From positions 1 to 64,000 of the forward strand of contig NZ_LZMD01000060.1 of assembly GCF_001668575.1 (NCBI RefSeq): a DNA stretch of 64,000 nt, in the 5' to 3' direction. The notes beneath the pieces were generated by a model. That model did not search any database and was not told the DNA's origin. It saw only the letters and a list, made by a program, of their open reading frames with translations. The position numbers were made by a program, and so were the translations under genes. The first letter of the stretch is position 1; every line of letters starts with the position of its first letter. Source of the DNA: Mycobacterium sp. 1164985.4 (lineage in GTDB: Bacteria > Actinomycetota > Actinomycetes > Mycobacteriales > Mycobacteriaceae). Below are positions 24,763-33,783 of the stretch, in pieces.

Positions 24763-25905
24763 TCAACCGATTCCGACGCCCGCACCACTCCACAGCGGGC
24801 TGGAGGTAAGCACCTCGGCCCCGTCGGCGGTGACGTGCACGGCGTCGCGGCTGAACACCGCACCCACACCCTCCTGCCAGACGTAGCCGCTGACCGCGAG
24901 CACCATGCCGGGTTCGAGCAGTTCGTCGGCGATGGTGGACCGCAGGGCCGGGGTCACGACGGGCGAGTCGTAGCCCAGGCCGAGGCCATGGGCGACGGGC
25001 ATCGAGGGCAGCGGCTCGCCGGCCGCCTCGTAGGCGGTGAGCAGCCCACTCGCGGGGCGACCCGCCCGGCACGCGTCCAAGAGGTTGTCCCACAGCCGGT
25101 TCCAACGATCGTAAAGCCGCGGGACCGCCGATCCTTCCACCTCACCGACGGGCCACGTGCGGCCGACTTCGCCGACGTAGCCGTCGGCCAGGGTACCGGC
25201 AGAGAACGCCACCAGATCGCCGTCTTCGATACGGCCGTCGCTGCGGGCACGCCGCCACGGGTGTTCCTTGCTGGTCACCCAGGCGCCGTCCTGGGTGGCG
25301 GGCGTGGTGACCCCGCCGGCGGCCATCGCTTCCATCAGCGCACCGGTCAGCGACTTCTCGGTCGTTCCGGCCGCCAACTCGGCTCGGGCCGCGTCCAGCG
25401 CCGCTTCGGCCACGGTGAGCGCGCCGCGGAGCACCGCGATCTCGTCGGGAGTCTTGATCCGCCGGGCCGCCCGCAGCGCCGGCTCGGCGTCGACGAGTTC
25501 AGCGTTGGGAAACGCCATCGGCAGCAGTTGCGCGAATGTCGGTGTCAGCGAATCGGTTCCCACCCGCTTGGCGGTGGCGGCTCCGGGCAGCGCCTTGAGC
25601 ACCTCGACGAGTGTCATCGGATTCCACGCCAGCCCGTAGAGGTGGTCGTGAGGAATCTCGTCGGGGATGCCCTCGTCCCAGGTGCTGTTGAGGTGTATTT
25701 CGCCGGTCGAGCGGACGACCTCGCAGATCGGTCCGAACGGCCGGGTGCCCGCCACCCACAACTGCGGGGCACCGGTCACATAGCGCACATTGGCCTGCCG
25801 GCCCAGCACCAGGATGTCGATGTCGCGTTCTTCCATCTGGGCCAGCGCGCGCTCACGGCGACCGCGCCGCAGATCGGCTGCGTCAGGCAGAATCTCGAGT
25901 GCCAT
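24763..25905 (-). CDS. M24 (creatinase/prolidase) family protein lacking metal ligands
   Basis: A 380-residue protein with creatinase N-domain and pita-bread C-domain. The five metal ligands of M24 peptidases are largely lost: DxG reads SAG (S235), SDxTRT reads GEVGRT (E246), the EP glutamate reads S339, and the final Glu-Asp pair reads R353-D354. Only H306 (VAHGLG) remains. It is therefore either a metal-independent enzyme like creatinase, which also lacks metals, or a pseudoenzyme. It follows an intact M24 gene by 5 bases, suggesting a heterodimer. Hydrolysis of a C-N bond is one possibility; the substrate is unknown. Confidence 0.82.
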   Translation of the reverse strand: MALEILPDAADLRRGRRERALAQMEERDIDILVLGRQANVRYVTGAPQLWVAGTRPFGPICEVVRSTGEIHLNSTWDEGIPDEIPHDHLYGLAWNPMTLVEVLKALPGAATAKRVGTDSLTPTFAQLLPMAFPNAELVDAEPALRAARRIKTPDEIAVLRGALTVAEAALDAARAELAAGTTEKSLTGALMEAMAAGGVTTPATQDGAWVTSKEHPWRRARSDGRIEDGDLVAFSAGTLADGYVGEVGRTWPVGEVEGSAVPRLYDRWNRLWDNLLDACRAGRPASGLLTAYEAAGEPLPSMPVAHGLGLGYDSPVVTPALRSTIADELLEPGMVLAVSGYVWQEGVGAVFSRDAVHVTADGAEVLTSSPLWSGAGVGIG

Positions 25906-25910
25906 TCAGT

Positions 25911-27149
25911 TCAGTTCCGTCCGTAGGGGGCGTAGGGGTAATCGGTGATGGACTGATAACCGTCGTCGGTGATGACCACGATCTCCTCGCTTCGATAGCC
26001 ACCGGTGCCGTCCTCCCACACCACGGGTTCGAGCACGAGCAGCATCCCGGCCGGGAACACGAAGTTGTCGTCGAATTCCTCACCCAGATCCGTTCCGATC
26101 ATCGGCATTTCGGCGGCGTTGGTGCCGATGCCGTGACCGAGGTAGAAGTGCGGTAGCCACGGCTTGGCTCCGCCGTTGGCGGCGATCCCCGCGCGGGCCA
26201 GGTCACCGCTCGTGGCGCCGGCCTTGGTGACCGACAGCACGGCCGACAGGATTTCCCGCCACTTCTCATACTGCGCCTGCTGACGGTCGTCCGATTCGTC
26301 GCCGACCAGCCAGGTGCGGCCGAAGTCGGAGCAGTATCCCTTGTAGGTGATGCTAACGTCGGTCCACAACACGTCGCCGCGTTCAAGTTCGCGTTCGGTG
26401 GTCAGCAAGGGCAGCGCCAGGTCTCCGGTGGTGGTCCAGACCGAACCGCTGGTCTTCGTCGTGGGCATCACCTGCCAGATGGCCTCGAGCATGTTGGCCG
26501 TCGCGCCGAGTTCGAACGCGCGCCGGACGAACGCCGCCGAAAGGTCGACCTGCCGAACGCCGGGGGCAAGCGCCTTCTGTACATCGACCATCGCCTCTTC
26601 GGTGATACGGCAGGCGGTTCGGACGCATGAGATCTGATCGGGCGTCTTGACCAGCTTGGCCGGCCCGACGACCTGCGCGGCGTCCGACGGTGGACCCGAC
26701 GGGAACAACGTCGCCGACGCTCGGCGCATGGCGCCGGTGAGCTCGTCGACCGCGACCTTGCCTCCGGCAGGAACCAGATCGGCCAGCACCTTGGCGAATT
26801 GTTCGACGCCCTCGTCGAATTCGAGGTACAGCGGCCCGTGCACATGGTCCTCCGGTACCTCGCACTGCCATGACGACCCCTCCCGCAACGGCATGAACAG
26901 GTGCGGATGCGGGTCGTCGGCGAGCACGATCGCCACCGGGCGTTCCACGTGTGAGAGCCCGGCGTCGAGCAGCGGCCAGCTAACGCCGGTCGCATACACG
27001 ACATTGCCGTTGCCGAGCAGGACGAGCGCGTCGACACCCTTGTCCCTCATCGAATCGCGCAGCCGGGCACCGCACTCGCGGTACATGCGGGCGAGGTCGG
27101 GAAGGTCCGGAATGTCGAACTGCGCCGCGTGCGGAGCGAATGCGGTCAC
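25911..27149 (-). CDS. M24-family metallohydrolase (Xaa-Pro peptidase-like), metal ligands intact
   Basis: A 412-residue creatinase/prolidase-fold protein. All five metal ligands are visible: D264 (WTDVSI), D275 (YCSDFGRTW), H339 (LGHGIGTNA), E374 (LVLEPVVW) and E388 (GYRSEEI). The GTG start at 27149 overlaps the amidohydrolase stop by 4 bases (GTGA). M24 proteins cleave Xaa-Pro peptides but some act on non-peptide substrates. Presence inside a ring-degradation operon argues for a non-peptide role, possibly together with its degenerate paralogue downstream. Confidence 0.87.
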   Translation of the reverse strand: MTAFAPHAAQFDIPDLPDLARMYRECGARLRDSMRDKGVDALVLLGNGNVVYATGVSWPLLDAGLSHVERPVAIVLADDPHPHLFMPLREGSSWQCEVPEDHVHGPLYLEFDEGVEQFAKVLADLVPAGGKVAVDELTGAMRRASATLFPSGPPSDAAQVVGPAKLVKTPDQISCVRTACRITEEAMVDVQKALAPGVRQVDLSAAFVRRAFELGATANMLEAIWQVMPTTKTSGSVWTTTGDLALPLLTTERELERGDVLWTDVSITYKGYCSDFGRTWLVGDESDDRQQAQYEKWREILSAVLSVTKAGATSGDLARAGIAANGGAKPWLPHFYLGHGIGTNAAEMPMIGTDLGEEFDDNFVFPAGMLLVLEPVVWEDGTGGYRSEEIVVITDDGYQSITDYPYAPYGRN

Positions 27150-28315
27150 GAGATCCCCAGGAAGTTCTTGATGTTGGTGCTGACGATCTTCACCGCCTTC
27201 TCGGGTCCGACCGCGTCGACGACCGTCTTCAGCGACTTCTCCGAATAGCCGAACGTCGACTCGTTGTGCGGATAGTCCGACGACCACATCACGTTGTCGA
27301 CGCCGATCTTGTCGATCAGCTCCAGGCCGAGCGGGTCGACCATGAACGACGCGCACATGTGGTTGTCCCAGTAGTGCCGGACCGGATGTTCGAGCTGATG
27401 GTTGAACATGTGCCGGTACGACGCGAGCATGTGCTCGGCGTCCTGCAGAGCCGTTGGCACCCAGGCGATACCGCCCTCGAACCAACCGATCTTCAGTGAC
27501 GGGTGACGGTCGAGGATGCCGGAGAACACGTACTTGGCGAACTGTTCGCGGAACGAGTCGACGTTGACCATCATGCCGACCACGACGCTGTTGTGCTGGC
27601 ACGGCGTCTTCGGCGGCGTCTCACCGATGTGGTGGCTGACCGGCACGCCTGAGGCCTCGATCTCGTCCCACACCGCGTCCATGTCGGTGCTGCCGTAGTC
27701 GTAGATGTTGCCGTCGTCGTCCTTACCGGGATTGAGCGGCAGCAGAAATGTCCGCAGCCCGAGCGCCTTCAGCTCCTCGAGCGTGCTCCTGGTGCCCTTG
27801 GGGTCCCACCAGTTGATCAGCCCGACGCCGTAGAAGTGACCCTTGCTGCGCTCCTGCAGATCGGCGATGTGCTCGTTGTAGATCCGGAAGACCCGCTCGC
27901 GCAACGCCTTGTCCGGATAGTGGAACAGCGCCAGCACCGCGTTCGGGAACGCGAGCTCTTTGTCGATGCCGTCCTCTTTGAGCTCGCGGACCCGGGCCTC
28001 GATGTTGTTCGACGCCGCGCCTGCCAGGTCGTCGTACTGCATCAGCACGCGGCCGAAGTCACCACCGGTCCAGGCTTTGCCCTTCATGCCGACCATATAG
28101 GCGCCGTCCTCGTACCAGATGCGCGGCGCCGCGCCCTTGAGCTCCTCGGGGAAGCGGTCGTAGAAGATGTCGTCGGCCACCGAGATGTGATTGTCGGCGG
28201 AGAAGATCTCGGTGCCGGTGGGTAATCCGAAATCGCCTGTGGCGTGGCCCTTGCGGTGCTTGGGTGCGCCGAACCCCTCGGGGGGATACAGGGTTGCGGT
28301 ACTTGGTGCTGACAT
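27146..28315 (-). CDS. Amidohydrolase_2-family metal-dependent hydrolase
   Basis: A 389-residue TIM-barrel hydrolase. The opening EIFSADNHISVADDIFYDRF, the middle VSHHIGETPP, and the C-terminal GVDNVMWSSDYPHNESTFGY (metal-binding Asp and His) match the decarboxylase/hydrolase amidohydrolase_2 group common in mycobacterial sterol and aromatic clusters. ATG 28315 was chosen over a GTG at 28324 because GGAG lies 8 bases upstream. It overlaps the next gene by 4 bases. It probably hydrolyses or decarboxylates a ring-derived intermediate. Confidence 0.88.
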   Translation of the reverse strand: MSAPSTATLYPPEGFGAPKHRKGHATGDFGLPTGTEIFSADNHISVADDIFYDRFPEELKGAAPRIWYEDGAYMVGMKGKAWTGGDFGRVLMQYDDLAGAASNNIEARVRELKEDGIDKELAFPNAVLALFHYPDKALRERVFRIYNEHIADLQERSKGHFYGVGLINWWDPKGTRSTLEELKALGLRTFLLPLNPGKDDDGNIYDYGSTDMDAVWDEIEASGVPVSHHIGETPPKTPCQHNSVVVGMMVNVDSFREQFAKYVFSGILDRHPSLKIGWFEGGIAWVPTALQDAEHMLASYRHMFNHQLEHPVRHYWDNHMCASFMVDPLGLELIDKIGVDNVMWSSDYPHNESTFGYSEKSLKTVVDAVGPEKAVKIVSTNIKNFLGIS

Positions 28316-28351
28316 CGTTGACACTCCAATCGGGCTGGGGAACGGACCTGA

Positions 28352-29590
28352 CTACCAGGTCACCGGAAGTTCGTAGACGCCGTAGGCGAGCCGGTCGTGT
28401 TTGAACGGCACATCCTCGAGCGGCACGGCCAGTTGCAGCGTCGGGATGCGCCGCAACAGGGTGTGGAACACGATCTGCAGTTCGGCGCGGGCGAGCTGCT
28501 GCCCGACGCATTGATGCCTGCCGTAACCGAAGCCGAGCTGCTGCCCGGCGTCCCGACCGAGGTCGAGTTTGTCGGGTTCGGGATAGGCGCTCGCGTCCCA
28601 GTTCGCCGGGGCCAGGTCGAGGATGATGCCCTCGCCCGCGCGGATGGTCTCACCGGCGATCTCGATGTCCTCGATCGCGACGCGCCGCTGGCCGTTCTGG
28701 ATGATCGACAGGTAGCGCATCAATTCCTCGACCGCGTTCGCGATGAACTTCGGGTCGTCCGAATCCCGCAGGAGCGCCGCCTGTTCGGGGTTCTCGAGCA
28801 GCGCCAACACACCGATTCCGATCATGTTGGCGGTGGTTTCGTGGCCGGCGATGAGCAGGCCGGTACCGAGCTGCGCGGCCTCCTTGACGCTGATCTCGCC
28901 GGCGTTCACTCGCTCGGCCAGGTCGGAGACGGCGTCCTCCGACGGGTTCTCCATCTTCGCCTTGACCAGGTCGCTGAGGTACTTCGCCAGGCCCATCGCA
29001 CCCTTCTGGCCGTCCTCGGCGGAGGCGTAGCGGGCCAGGCCGACGTTGGCGTGGTGCTGGAAGAACTCGTGGTCTTCATAAGGCACGCCGAGCATCTCGC
29101 TGATGACCCGCGTGGGCACCGGCAGTGCGAGCTTCGCGACGATGTCGGCCGGTTGCGGGCCGGCGAGGATGTTGTCGATGCACTCGTCGGTGACCGCCTG
29201 GATGGCGGACCGCAACCCTTCCACCCGTTTGAAGGTGAACGGCTTGGACAGCATCCGGCGGAACCGGGTGTGCTCCTCGGCGTCGGAGGTGAACACCGAG
29301 CGCGGCCGTTTGTACACCGTGGACAGCATGTGCTCGTTCCAGTGCGGGAAGCCCTCGATCCGGTCGTCGACACTGACCCGGGAATCGGCGAACAACTCGC
29401 GGGCCACCGCGTGCCCGGTGATCAGCCACGGAGTGGTGCCGTTCCAGATCCGCACCCGCGAAAGCGGTTTCACCTCACCCATCTCGAGCATCTGCGGCGG
29501 CGGGGCGAACGGGCAGCGGGCGTCGCGCTCCATCGGGTATTCGGGGATATCCGCGGAGACGTCGGGGGTTCCGGTCAAGGTCTCAGACAT
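28352..29590 (-). CDS. Cytochrome P450
   Basis: A 412-residue bacterial P450 of CYP105-like character. AGHETT at 249-254, E289-x-x-R292, and FGYGRHQCVG with the heme ligand C361. Directly preceded (10 bases) by its probable electron donor, a 3Fe-4S-type ferredoxin, and in the same operon as a TetR regulator. No ferredoxin reductase is adjacent. It hydroxylates a hydrophobic substrate; identity unknown. Confidence 0.93.
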   Translation of the reverse strand: MSETLTGTPDVSADIPEYPMERDARCPFAPPPQMLEMGEVKPLSRVRIWNGTTPWLITGHAVARELFADSRVSVDDRIEGFPHWNEHMLSTVYKRPRSVFTSDAEEHTRFRRMLSKPFTFKRVEGLRSAIQAVTDECIDNILAGPQPADIVAKLALPVPTRVISEMLGVPYEDHEFFQHHANVGLARYASAEDGQKGAMGLAKYLSDLVKAKMENPSEDAVSDLAERVNAGEISVKEAAQLGTGLLIAGHETTANMIGIGVLALLENPEQAALLRDSDDPKFIANAVEELMRYLSIIQNGQRRVAIEDIEIAGETIRAGEGIILDLAPANWDASAYPEPDKLDLGRDAGQQLGFGYGRHQCVGQQLARAELQIVFHTLLRRIPTLQLAVPLEDVPFKHDRLAYGVYELPVTW

Positions 29591-29600
29591 TCAGTCCTTC

Positions 29601-29795
29601 TCATTCCTCGATGTGGATGGCGAGTGCGGGGCAGGCCGCCGCCGCCTTGCGGGCGTCGTCGGCCTGGTCGTCCGCCGGGCTGGCGTTCAGCAGGACCACG
29701 ACACCGTCGTCGTCGCGCTGATCAAAGATTTCGCTTGCGTTGAGCACGCACTGACCGGATGACACACACTTGTCTTGATCGACAGTCAGTTTCAT
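29601..29795 (-). CDS. 3Fe-4S-type ferredoxin (P450 partner)
   Basis: A 64-residue ferredoxin, MKLTVDQDKCVSSGQC with C10 and C16, then C55-P near the end. The second cysteine of the usual CxxCxxC is Ser13, so three cysteines remain, the pattern of [3Fe-4S] ferredoxins that serve actinobacterial P450s. Its ATG overlaps the TetR stop by 4 bases, and it precedes the P450 by 10. It carries single electrons to the heme of the neighbouring P450. Confidence 0.93.
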   Translation of the reverse strand: MKLTVDQDKCVSSGQCVLNASEIFDQRDDDGVVVLLNASPADDQADDARKAAAACPALAIHIEE

Positions 29796-30457
29796 GATGT
29801 CGGGTGCTCCGTGACAGGCGCCTGCCACAACCCGACGATCGCGTCGATGAGCCCGGACGCCGCGGAGTTCCAGGTGGTGCGCGGCATGTCGGCCCCCTCG
29901 GCGAAGGCACGTTCGAAATCGGCGCAGGTGTGCATCATCAGGTTGCGAGCCATGATGTTTCGTTCGGTGACCACCGCGGGCGGCAGGTCCGGCAGGCAAC
30001 GGGTGATGCCGACGACGACGCGTTGCACCGACGGCGACTCTAGAGCGCCCTTCACCACGATCTTGTGATACTCGGGGTCGGCCAGGGCCTGCGCGGCGAA
30101 GCGCGCGTACCACGTCGGGGTCCCGATCTGGGCCAGGTGTTCGGTGAGCGAACGCACCAGGCAGGCGACCCAGTCGCGCAGATCGGTCGAGTCGCCGATC
30201 TCGCCGACCATCCGCGACAGCAGACGCTCGGTCGACACGCGGTGCTTCTGCTCGATGGCCCGCACCAGGTCGGCCTTCGTGCCGAAGTGGTAGCCGACCG
30301 CGGCATTGTTGCCCTGACCGGCGGCCTCACTGACCTGACGGTTCGATACCGCATAGACACCGTGCTCGGCGAACAGTCGCTCGGCGGCGGCCAAGATCGC
30401 TTCCCGCGTGGTGCTGGCTCGTTCGGTGCGCACGCTTCTGGCAGTGGTCACCGTCAC
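29792..30457 (-). CDS. TetR-family regulator, local to the ferredoxin/P450 genes
   Basis: A 221-residue TetR regulator; the HTH region includes AILAAAERLFAEHGVYAVSN and QVSEAAGQGNNAAVGYHFGT. The start is ambiguous: ATGs at 30517 (overlapping the SDR stop as ATGA) and 30508 are possible. I chose GTG 30457 because the intervening bases are AT-rich, contain codons rare here (TTA, AGG), and include a 22-bp palindrome likely to be its own operator. It probably represses itself and the downstream ferredoxin-P450-amidohydrolase genes. Its operator differs from the window-wide motif. Confidence 0.85.
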   Translation of the reverse strand: MTVTTARSVRTERASTTREAILAAAERLFAEHGVYAVSNRQVSEAAGQGNNAAVGYHFGTKADLVRAIEQKHRVSTERLLSRMVGEIGDSTDLRDWVACLVRSLTEHLAQIGTPTWYARFAAQALADPEYHKIVVKGALESPSVQRVVVGITRCLPDLPPAVVTERNIMARNLMMHTCADFERAFAEGADMPRTTWNSAASGLIDAIVGLWQAPVTEHPTS

Positions 30458-30477
30458 AGTCAACCGCTCCCCGGCCC

Positions 30478-30499
30478 TTAAGTCAAGCGACTGATTTAA
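30478..30499. promoter_or_regulatory. 22-bp palindrome, probable TetR autoregulatory operator
   Basis: TTAAGTCA (30478-30485) and TGATTTAA (30492-30499) form an inverted repeat with one mismatch and a 6-base centre (AGCGAC). It is AT-rich against the background and placed 21 bases before the chosen TetR start on the minus strand. This suggests an internal promoter within the 19-gene run. Confidence 0.6.
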
Positions 30500-30513
30500 A
30501 GTTGTCATGGCCG

Positions 30514-31323
30514 TCATGACTTCGGTTTACGGACGATCACCTTCCCGGCACTGGTGCCGCCGTCGATGGGAAGGACGGTTCCGGTGACATACCGGGAACG
30601 GTCCCCGGCGAGGTACAGCGCGGCCTCGGCGACGTCATCGACGGTGCCCTCGCGTTTCAAGGGCCGGTCGTTGCGCATCTGTTCGCGAATCTTGGCCTCG
30701 AACGCCTCGAGCCGTTCGAGGTCTTCCCCCGTCGCCGACTTGCGCACGATCGCGGTCCGGATGTTGCCGGGCGCGAGTGCGTTCACGCGAATCTCGTAGT
30801 GCGCCAAGTCGATCGCCGCCGACTTGGTGAACTGAATGACGGCTGCCTTGGACGCCCGGTATGTCATCACTCCGCCGCCGGCCTGGATGCCACCGATCGA
30901 GGTGAGGTTGATGATGGACCCACCACCGTGTTTCGACATGTGCCGGGCCGCGTCGCGTGTTCCGGCCATGACGGCAAGCACATTGATCGCCATCACCTGA
31001 TGAAAATCGGCCAGGTCGTCGTCGAGGAACTTGGGGAACATCTTGCCCGACACGCCCGCGTTGTTGACCATCACGTGCAGGCCGTCGAACTCCTCGACCG
31101 CCGTCGTCACCAACCGGGTCACCTGATCGATCTCGGCCACATCGGTTTCGACGAAGCGGATGGAATCGCCGAGGTCGGCCACGAGTTGGGCGCCGCCCTC
31201 GCGGTCGATGTCACCGACGACAACCTTCGCGCCCTCGGCGCAGAACCTTCGCACCAGCCCTTCGCCGAGCCCGGATGCGCCGCCCGTGACGACCGCAACC
31301 TTGCCCTCGAGTTCGCCGCTCAT
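30514..31323 (-). CDS. SDR-family oxidoreductase
   Basis: A 269-residue [39 protein letters not shown] and [12 protein letters not shown] show cofactor and Ser-Tyr-Lys motifs. The ATG overlaps the stop of the upstream hydrolase by 4 bases. It ends just before the TetR operator. Role: probable hydroxy/keto interconversion of a pathway intermediate. Confidence 0.88.
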   Translation of the reverse strand: MSGELEGKVAVVTGGASGLGEGLVRRFCAEGAKVVVGDIDREGGAQLVADLGDSIRFVETDVAEIDQVTRLVTTAVEEFDGLHVMVNNAGVSGKMFPKFLDDDLADFHQVMAINVLAVMAGTRDAARHMSKHGGGSIINLTSIGGIQAGGGVMTYRASKAAVIQFTKSAAIDLAHYEIRVNALAPGNIRTAIVRKSATGEDLERLEAFEAKIREQMRNDRPLKREGTVDDVAEAALYLAGDRSRYVTGTVLPIDGGTSAGKVIVRKPKS

Positions 31324-32159
31324 GCCGCCCCTTCGTGTAAGTCGGCCAGGAAGCCGAGCAGTAGTTCGTTGACCGCGTCGGGCTGTTCGATCTGCGGGCA
31401 GTGCCCGGCCGCGTCGATCACCGTCGACCGGCCGCCGCGGATCTGTCCCGCGATCTCGGCCGCCCACCCAGGGGGCAGCAGTTTGTCACCGCCGCCCTCG
31501 ACGACCAAGGTGGGCACCGTGATGCGATCGTAGGCCCGGGTGCTCGACGGCAGCGGCGGGGCCTCCAGGCCCGGTCGCCGAAACCGGGCGGCCGCCAGCG
31601 CTTCCCACGCCCCGGGCGCGATGCTCGCCTCGTAGCGACGTTGGACGTATGCGTCGTCGGCGGGATAGGACGTGTCGTAGAACAGCGCTGTCACGATCCG
31701 GCGCATCCCGGCGATCGTCGCGTCGTAGTCGTAGAGCGCGGCCGAGTGCTCGTTGCGCTGGATCTCGCCGCCGCCGCAGATGGCCACCAGGCTTCGTGCC
31801 GGCAGCACTGGCGCTTCCGAGGTGGCGTCGACGAAGAGGTTGACCGCGCCCATCGAATTACCCACGAAATGCGCCGAGTCGACGCCGACGACCTCGCAGA
31901 ACCGGGCGATGTGCCGGATCCGCATGCCGCGGCCGTCGTTGAAGTCGATGACCTTCGCCGACTCGCCGAACCCGAGCATGTCGAGCGCGAGCACGCGGTA
32001 GTGCGTCGCGAGCGCGGCGATGTTGTGTTCCCATCCGATCTCTGCGCCGGCGCCGAATTCACCGCCGTGCAGCAGGACCACCGGATCGCCATCGCCCGCT
32101 TCGAGATAGCCGGTGACGTGGCCGTCGACGAGCACCGATTTGCGTTCGGCCTGCGTCAC
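31320..32159 (-). CDS. Alpha/beta hydrolase (meta-cleavage-product hydrolase-like)
   Basis: A 279-residue alpha/beta hydrolase. Nucleophile elbow VGNSMG (S102), acid D225 (EGGGDKLLPP) and H253 (AAGHCPQIEQP). The N-terminal LLHGGEFGAGAEIGWEHNI oxyanion region resembles C-C hydrolases that cut meta-cleavage products. A second such hydrolase is at 40290, so two different ring-cleavage products may be handled. GTG 32159 overlaps the FMN-reductase stop (GTGA), and the end overlaps the SDR start. Confidence 0.88.
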   Translation of the reverse strand: MTQAERKSVLVDGHVTGYLEAGDGDPVVLLHGGEFGAGAEIGWEHNIAALATHYRVLALDMLGFGESAKVIDFNDGRGMRIRHIARFCEVVGVDSAHFVGNSMGAVNLFVDATSEAPVLPARSLVAICGGGEIQRNEHSAALYDYDATIAGMRRIVTALFYDTSYPADDAYVQRRYEASIAPGAWEALAAARFRRPGLEAPPLPSSTRAYDRITVPTLVVEGGGDKLLPPGWAAEIAGQIRGGRSTVIDAAGHCPQIEQPDAVNELLLGFLADLHEGAA

Positions 32160-32746
32160 GCGGTCTCCCGGGCGGTCTTGGCGAAGAAGAGCACCTGCGT
32201 GGCGAGCATATCGAGCTGATTCTTGGTGGCGTCGTGGACCAATTCCCCTGCTGCGTCCCAGATCTCGTCGGCGGAGTTGATCGCGACCCCGAGCGGGGTC
32301 GGCCACGCGCGCAAGGCGTGCCCGATCGACCGCAACTGCCCGAGGGTGCCGACCGCGGCCTGCCAGCCGTAGGCGCAGCTGATGCATCCCCAGGGTGTGT
32401 TGTCCAGATAGACGCGTGGATCCTCGCGCAGGTCCTCGATGTAGTCGAGCGCGTTCTTGACCAAACCGGAGATCGCCCCGTGGTATCCGGGCGAGCCGAC
32501 GACGACGGCGTCCGCATCGCGCAGCGCGCCGACGAGTTCGAGGGCAGCGGGCGTGCGCTCCAGCGAGTGCGGCGCGTACATCGGTAAGTCCAGATCGGGG
32601 CCCGCGAACAGCCTCGTCCGCCCGCCTTGCTGCTCGACCGATGCCAGGCAGTATCGCAGCGCGCGTTCGGTCGACGAGTTCGCTCGCAGGGTGCCGCCGA
32701 GTCCGACGACGAACGGCGCACCGCCGGTTGTGGTGCTTGCGGTCAT
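32156..32746 (-). CDS. NAD(P)H-dependent FMN reductase (flavodoxin fold)
   Basis: A 196-residue flavodoxin-like reductase. GLGGTLRANSSTERAL near the start binds FMN phosphate, and GSPGYHGAISGLVKNALDYI is the family signature. It reduces flavin at the expense of NAD(P)H, either for a two-component monooxygenase or for a quinone. The LLM enzyme or the flavin hydroxylase in this operon are possible partners. ATG 32746 is 11 bases after the cyclase gene. Confidence 0.88.
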   Translation of the reverse strand: MTASTTTGGAPFVVGLGGTLRANSSTERALRYCLASVEQQGGRTRLFAGPDLDLPMYAPHSLERTPAALELVGALRDADAVVVGSPGYHGAISGLVKNALDYIEDLREDPRVYLDNTPWGCISCAYGWQAAVGTLGQLRSIGHALRAWPTPLGVAINSADEIWDAAGELVHDATKNQLDMLATQVLFFAKTARETA

Positions 32747-32757
32747 GTCCTCACCTA

Positions 32758-33753
32758 CTACTTGATTGCGATCGGACTGACGGGAGCGCCCACCGCGCCA
32801 ACGACTTTCAGCGGCGGGGCGATCAGCTGGAACTCGTAGACGCCGTCGGCGGCACAGTCGGCCGTCAGCCCGGTGAGGTCCCAGTACTCACCGAACATCA
32901 GGCCCATGTCACGCAGGCAGACCATGTGCATGGGCAGAAACGTGCCCTCCACACCGTTGGCCGGATCGGGGTCCTCGACCATCAGATTGTCGGCCGCGAC
33001 CGCCGCGACGTCGTGGTCGTGCAGCCACTGTGCGCACGTCCAGTCCAGACCGGATCCCGGCTCGGCACCGTCTCCGGTCGACAGGAATCTCGTCCACCAA
33101 CCAGTGTGGACCACGACGATGTCCCCCGCCGTGATCGTCACGCCCTGGGCCTTGGCGATATCGTCGAGTTCGGCTGGGGTGACCGGATTTCCGGGTTCGA
33201 GGAAGACGTCGGCACCGCGGTGCTTGACCGCATCGAGCAGCACACCGCGGGAGGTGATGCCTTTGACGTCGACCTTCTCGATCCCGAGATGGAACGCGCC
33301 GAAACTGGTCACCGAGTCCGCGGGGAAGCCGTTGTAGAGCTTGTCCTCGTAGTAGACGTGCGAGATCGCGTCCCACTGCGTCGCCGCCTGCAGGGGCATC
33401 ACGATCATGTCGTCGTTGAAGCGGAACGGGTTGTCGACGAAGAACTCGCTCAGTTGGTGCGCCACGGAGTTTCGCAGCCACTGGGGCCCGTACTGCACAA
33501 GTGTGTTCGCATCACCGCCGTCGACCGTCATCACATGGGTCGGGTTCGGCCGAAACTGAAACGCCCCCTGCGGACCGTTGGAGCCGAAGTCGCCGCCGAG
33601 CGGGATCACGGTTCCCTTCTTCACCAGTGACGCCGCCTCGGCGACCTTCTCGGACGTGATGAAGTTCAGCGTGCCCAGCTCGTCGTCGTCGCCCCAACGG
33701 CCCCAGTTGCGCACGTCGTCGGCGACGCGACGGAACTCTTTCATGCTGGCCAT
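32758..33753 (-). CDS. Cyclase-family metal-dependent hydrolase (PF04199-like)
   Basis: A 331-residue member of the cyclase/kynurenine-formamidase-like family (WGDDDELGTLNFIT; ITSRGVLLDA; ITAGDIVVVHTGW). The usual HxGTHxDAPxH metal motif reads ATQWDAISHVYY, so only part of it is visible. It probably hydrolyses or lactonises a ring-opened acid. Two starts are possible (33753 and 33744); the first is listed. It lies 30 bases downstream of an SDR gene. Confidence 0.82.
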   Translation of the reverse strand: MASMKEFRRVADDVRNWGRWGDDDELGTLNFITSEKVAEAASLVKKGTVIPLGGDFGSNGPQGAFQFRPNPTHVMTVDGGDANTLVQYGPQWLRNSVAHQLSEFFVDNPFRFNDDMIVMPLQAATQWDAISHVYYEDKLYNGFPADSVTSFGAFHLGIEKVDVKGITSRGVLLDAVKHRGADVFLEPGNPVTPAELDDIAKAQGVTITAGDIVVVHTGWWTRFLSTGDGAEPGSGLDWTCAQWLHDHDVAAVAADNLMVEDPDPANGVEGTFLPMHMVCLRDMGLMFGEYWDLTGLTADCAADGVYEFQLIAPPLKVVGAVGAPVSPIAIK

Positions 33754-33783
33754 GAATTGCCTTTCACCGTGCCGATCTCCCCT

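Noticed and set aside
30478..30499. TTAAGTCA/TGATTTAA palindrome as another copy of the window-wide operator
   Set aside because: The sequence is unrelated to TGAGAATnnnATTCTCA and lies next to its own TetR gene; it is treated as a separate local operator.
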